The position numbers and the translations under genes are program-made. Below, one piece after another: positions 62,806 through 64,000 of a stretch of 64,000 nucleotides of DNA. Positions within the stretch are counted from its first letter, which is position 1; each line of letters starts with the position of its first letter. Origin of the DNA: Polynucleobacter sp. 86C-FISCH. Lineage in GTDB: Bacteria; Pseudomonadota; Gammaproteobacteria; Burkholderiales; Burkholderiaceae. Location: positions 1,217,531-1,281,530 of the forward strand of contig NZ_JACVOL010000001.1 in assembly GCF_018882415.1 (NCBI RefSeq). The letters are read 5' to 3'. Under the pieces are notes generated by a model. That model worked only from the letters and a program-made list of their open reading frames with translations. It was not told the origin of the DNA and made no database searches.

Positions 62806-63597
62806 ATCTTCACTGGTTTGACGTTCATTTCTTAGGGCCTCACCAATCATGATGAGCGCTGGCGAGCTGCTATCAAACCAAGCATCCGCTTTACCTGCCG
62901 CTAATTCTGCTAATGTGCTCGTCCATTGACGCTCACGTGGGGTGCTGACTGCTTCCAGTATTTGAACTGGTGTATCTGAGGTATGTTTGCTGAAGCCCTG
63001 GGTGTTTTGTTCAATCAGTTGCTTAGCAATACGGGCAGCATCTTTACGACCCATGTAGTACACCAAGGTGTCTGCATTTGGATTACTTATTGGAGAAGTT
63101 GAGTTTGCTTCTGGTACATTTTCAGTGCCTTGCGCAAGCGTTACAAAGGCAACACTACGTGATACTCCGCGTAGTGTTAACGATTGCTGAATACTAGCTG
63201 CACCTGCTAATGCTGCGGTAATGCCTGGAACAACGGAAACTTCTATGCCCGCAGCCTTGAGGGTCTGAATTTCTTCATCGGCACGACCAAAGAGCATTGG
63301 ATCGCCACCTTTAAGGCGCACAATCACCTGATGCTTATGTGCGGCATCTACTAGGCGCTTATTAATAAATTGCTGTGCTGAAGAAAGCTTGCCACAACGT
63401 TTACCAACAGCCACCTGAATTGCTTGTGGGCAGAGATCTAACATGGCTGGATCAACTAAGGCATCGTAGAAGACGACATCGGCTTGTTCCAGCAGCTTGG
63501 CACCGCGCACGGTAATGAGATCAACCGCCCCAGGGCCGGCGCCAACTAAATAGACCTTTCCTGGTGTATTTAGTTGTTTCTTGATTGGCTGAGTCAT
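62728..63597 (-). CDS. cobA: Uroporphyrinogen-III C-methyltransferase (SUMT)
   Basis: CobA methylates uroporphyrinogen III twice to precorrin-2, the branch point for siroheme. The 289-residue protein has VYLVGAGPGAVDLITVRGAKLL (about 15-36), VRLKGGDPMLFGRADEE (about 94-110) and VVPGITAALAGAA. The C-terminal 25 residues beyond the conserved fold lie in the overlap with cbiX. It belongs with the DUF934 gene upstream on the same strand in a sulfite-reduction group. Confidence 0.93.
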   Translation of the reverse strand: MTQPIKKQLNTPGKVYLVGAGPGAVDLITVRGAKLLEQADVVFYDALVDPAMLDLCPQAIQVAVGKRCGKLSSAQQFINKRLVDAAHKHQVIVRLKGGDPMLFGRADEEIQTLKAAGIEVSVVPGITAALAGAASIQQSLTLRGVSRSVAFVTLAQGTENVPEANSTSPISNPNADTLVYYMGRKDAARIAKQLIEQNTQGFSKHTSDTPVQILEAVSTPRERQWTSTLAELAAGKADAWFDSSSPALIMIGEALRNERQTSEDLKSSGSEINDSLQDCQVFANSRRSA

Positions 63598-63629
63598 GAT
63601 GTTTTCTGGCAGAGTTGTAGTGTGGATAC

Positions 63630-64000
63630 TTAAATACTGAGAGTCGCACGCTTATCGCGCCAGCTATTTTGAGTAGTCACGCTATATAAATCAAACTGCT
63701 TTAGAGCGACATCCAGATTTTGATCTGGGCGCAAAGCAAAACTATCAAAGCCTACGCGTGCACCCTGTAGTAGTTGATCGATAAGTACGTCGCCAATCGC
63801 ACGAATCTCACCCGACCAAGCAAAGCGTCCGCGTAATAGCGCTGCAGTACTAAAGCTTCTGCCATCTCTAAAAATCGGAAAGTGCGCAGCCACCAAAGGC
63901 CAGACAGTTTTACCTGCTTCGATGACATCCGCATGCTTCAGAATGTCATCATCAGCTGCAAACCAAACGCCGATCTGACCATTTGCTGCTTTAGTAATCA
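63630..64000 (-). CDS. DUF934 family protein (sulfite reduction), 5' truncated
   Basis: The frame is open to the window edge, so the start is outside; about 122 C-terminal residues are here. KTVWPLVAAHFPIFRDGRSF, the TAALLRGR...GEIRAIGDVLIDQL block and RVGFDSFALRPDQ are the DUF934 hallmarks. These small proteins are found next to sulfite reductase (cysI) and assist sulfite reduction; the cobA gene 32 bases downstream fits this. Confidence 0.88.
   Translation of the reverse strand, partial: ITKAANGQIGVWFAADDDILKHADVIEAGKTVWPLVAAHFPIFRDGRSFSTAALLRGRFAWSGEIRAIGDVLIDQLLQGARVGFDSFALRPDQNLDVALKQFDLYSVTTQNSWRDKRATLSI

Overview
The window looks like part of a chromosome from a beta-proteobacterium of the order Burkholderiales, and a small-genome freshwater genus such as Polynucleobacter fits best. 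This is inferred from the moderate GC, the tight gene spacing, and the neighbourhood of murB, yajQ, xerD, plsY, folE, HiPIP and a gsp cluster. It was not tested by any search. No rRNA, tRNA, CRISPR array, insertion sequence or integrase other than XerD was seen.

Layout. 1-9.7 kb is housekeeping and small accessory genes: a truncated beta-propeller protein, murB, yajQ, a BrnT/BrnA toxin-antitoxin pair with a perfect palindromic operator, xerD, plsY, a MAPEG protein, folE, two small lipoproteins, an outer-membrane barrel, a Tat-exported HiPIP, an HPP membrane protein and a 48-codon gene. 9.8-43.2 kb is one large surface-polysaccharide locus. 43.3-47.4 kb holds exported proteins (two poly-glycine lipoproteins, a secreted protein, a barrel). 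47.5-59.6 kb is a type II secretion system: gspC diverges from gspG-H-I-J-K-L-M-N-D-E-F. An M23 peptidase and a barrel follow. 61.3-64 kb has a Ca2+/H+ antiporter, a CbiX-type chelatase, siroheme uroporphyrinogen methyltransferase and a partial DUF934 gene, which is a siroheme/sulfite-reduction setting.

Polysaccharide locus. Precursor pathways can be read off: a WreQ/WbpV-like reductase with a WbpM dehydratase (UDP-D-QuiNAc or D-FucNAc); ManC-Gmd-Fcl (GDP-L-fucose, used by the GT11 fucosyltransferase); a heptose set of GmhA-like isomerase, HddA-like kinase and a three-domain nucleotidyltransferase/phosphatase/kinase fusion; and a dehydratase-reductase-2-epimerase set (UDP-L-QuiNAc or L-FucNAc). 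There are three initiating phosphoglycosyl transferases, two flippase candidates (an Amj-like protein and a Wzx), two polymerase candidates and about seven glycosyltransferases. No Wza/Wzc export pair and no ABC exporter is present. More than one glycan is therefore likely, and at least one is O-antigen-like.

The least explained parts are a translationally coupled five-gene cassette at 21.4-24.4 kb (two related nucleotidyltransferases, a GDPD-like phosphodiesterase, a HAD phosphatase, a cupin), whose second nucleotidyltransferase has lost the usual nucleotide-binding loop, and the Amj-like flippase homologue placed among polysaccharide genes. The 24.5-29.4 kb stretch is markedly AT-rich, which suggests a separate origin.
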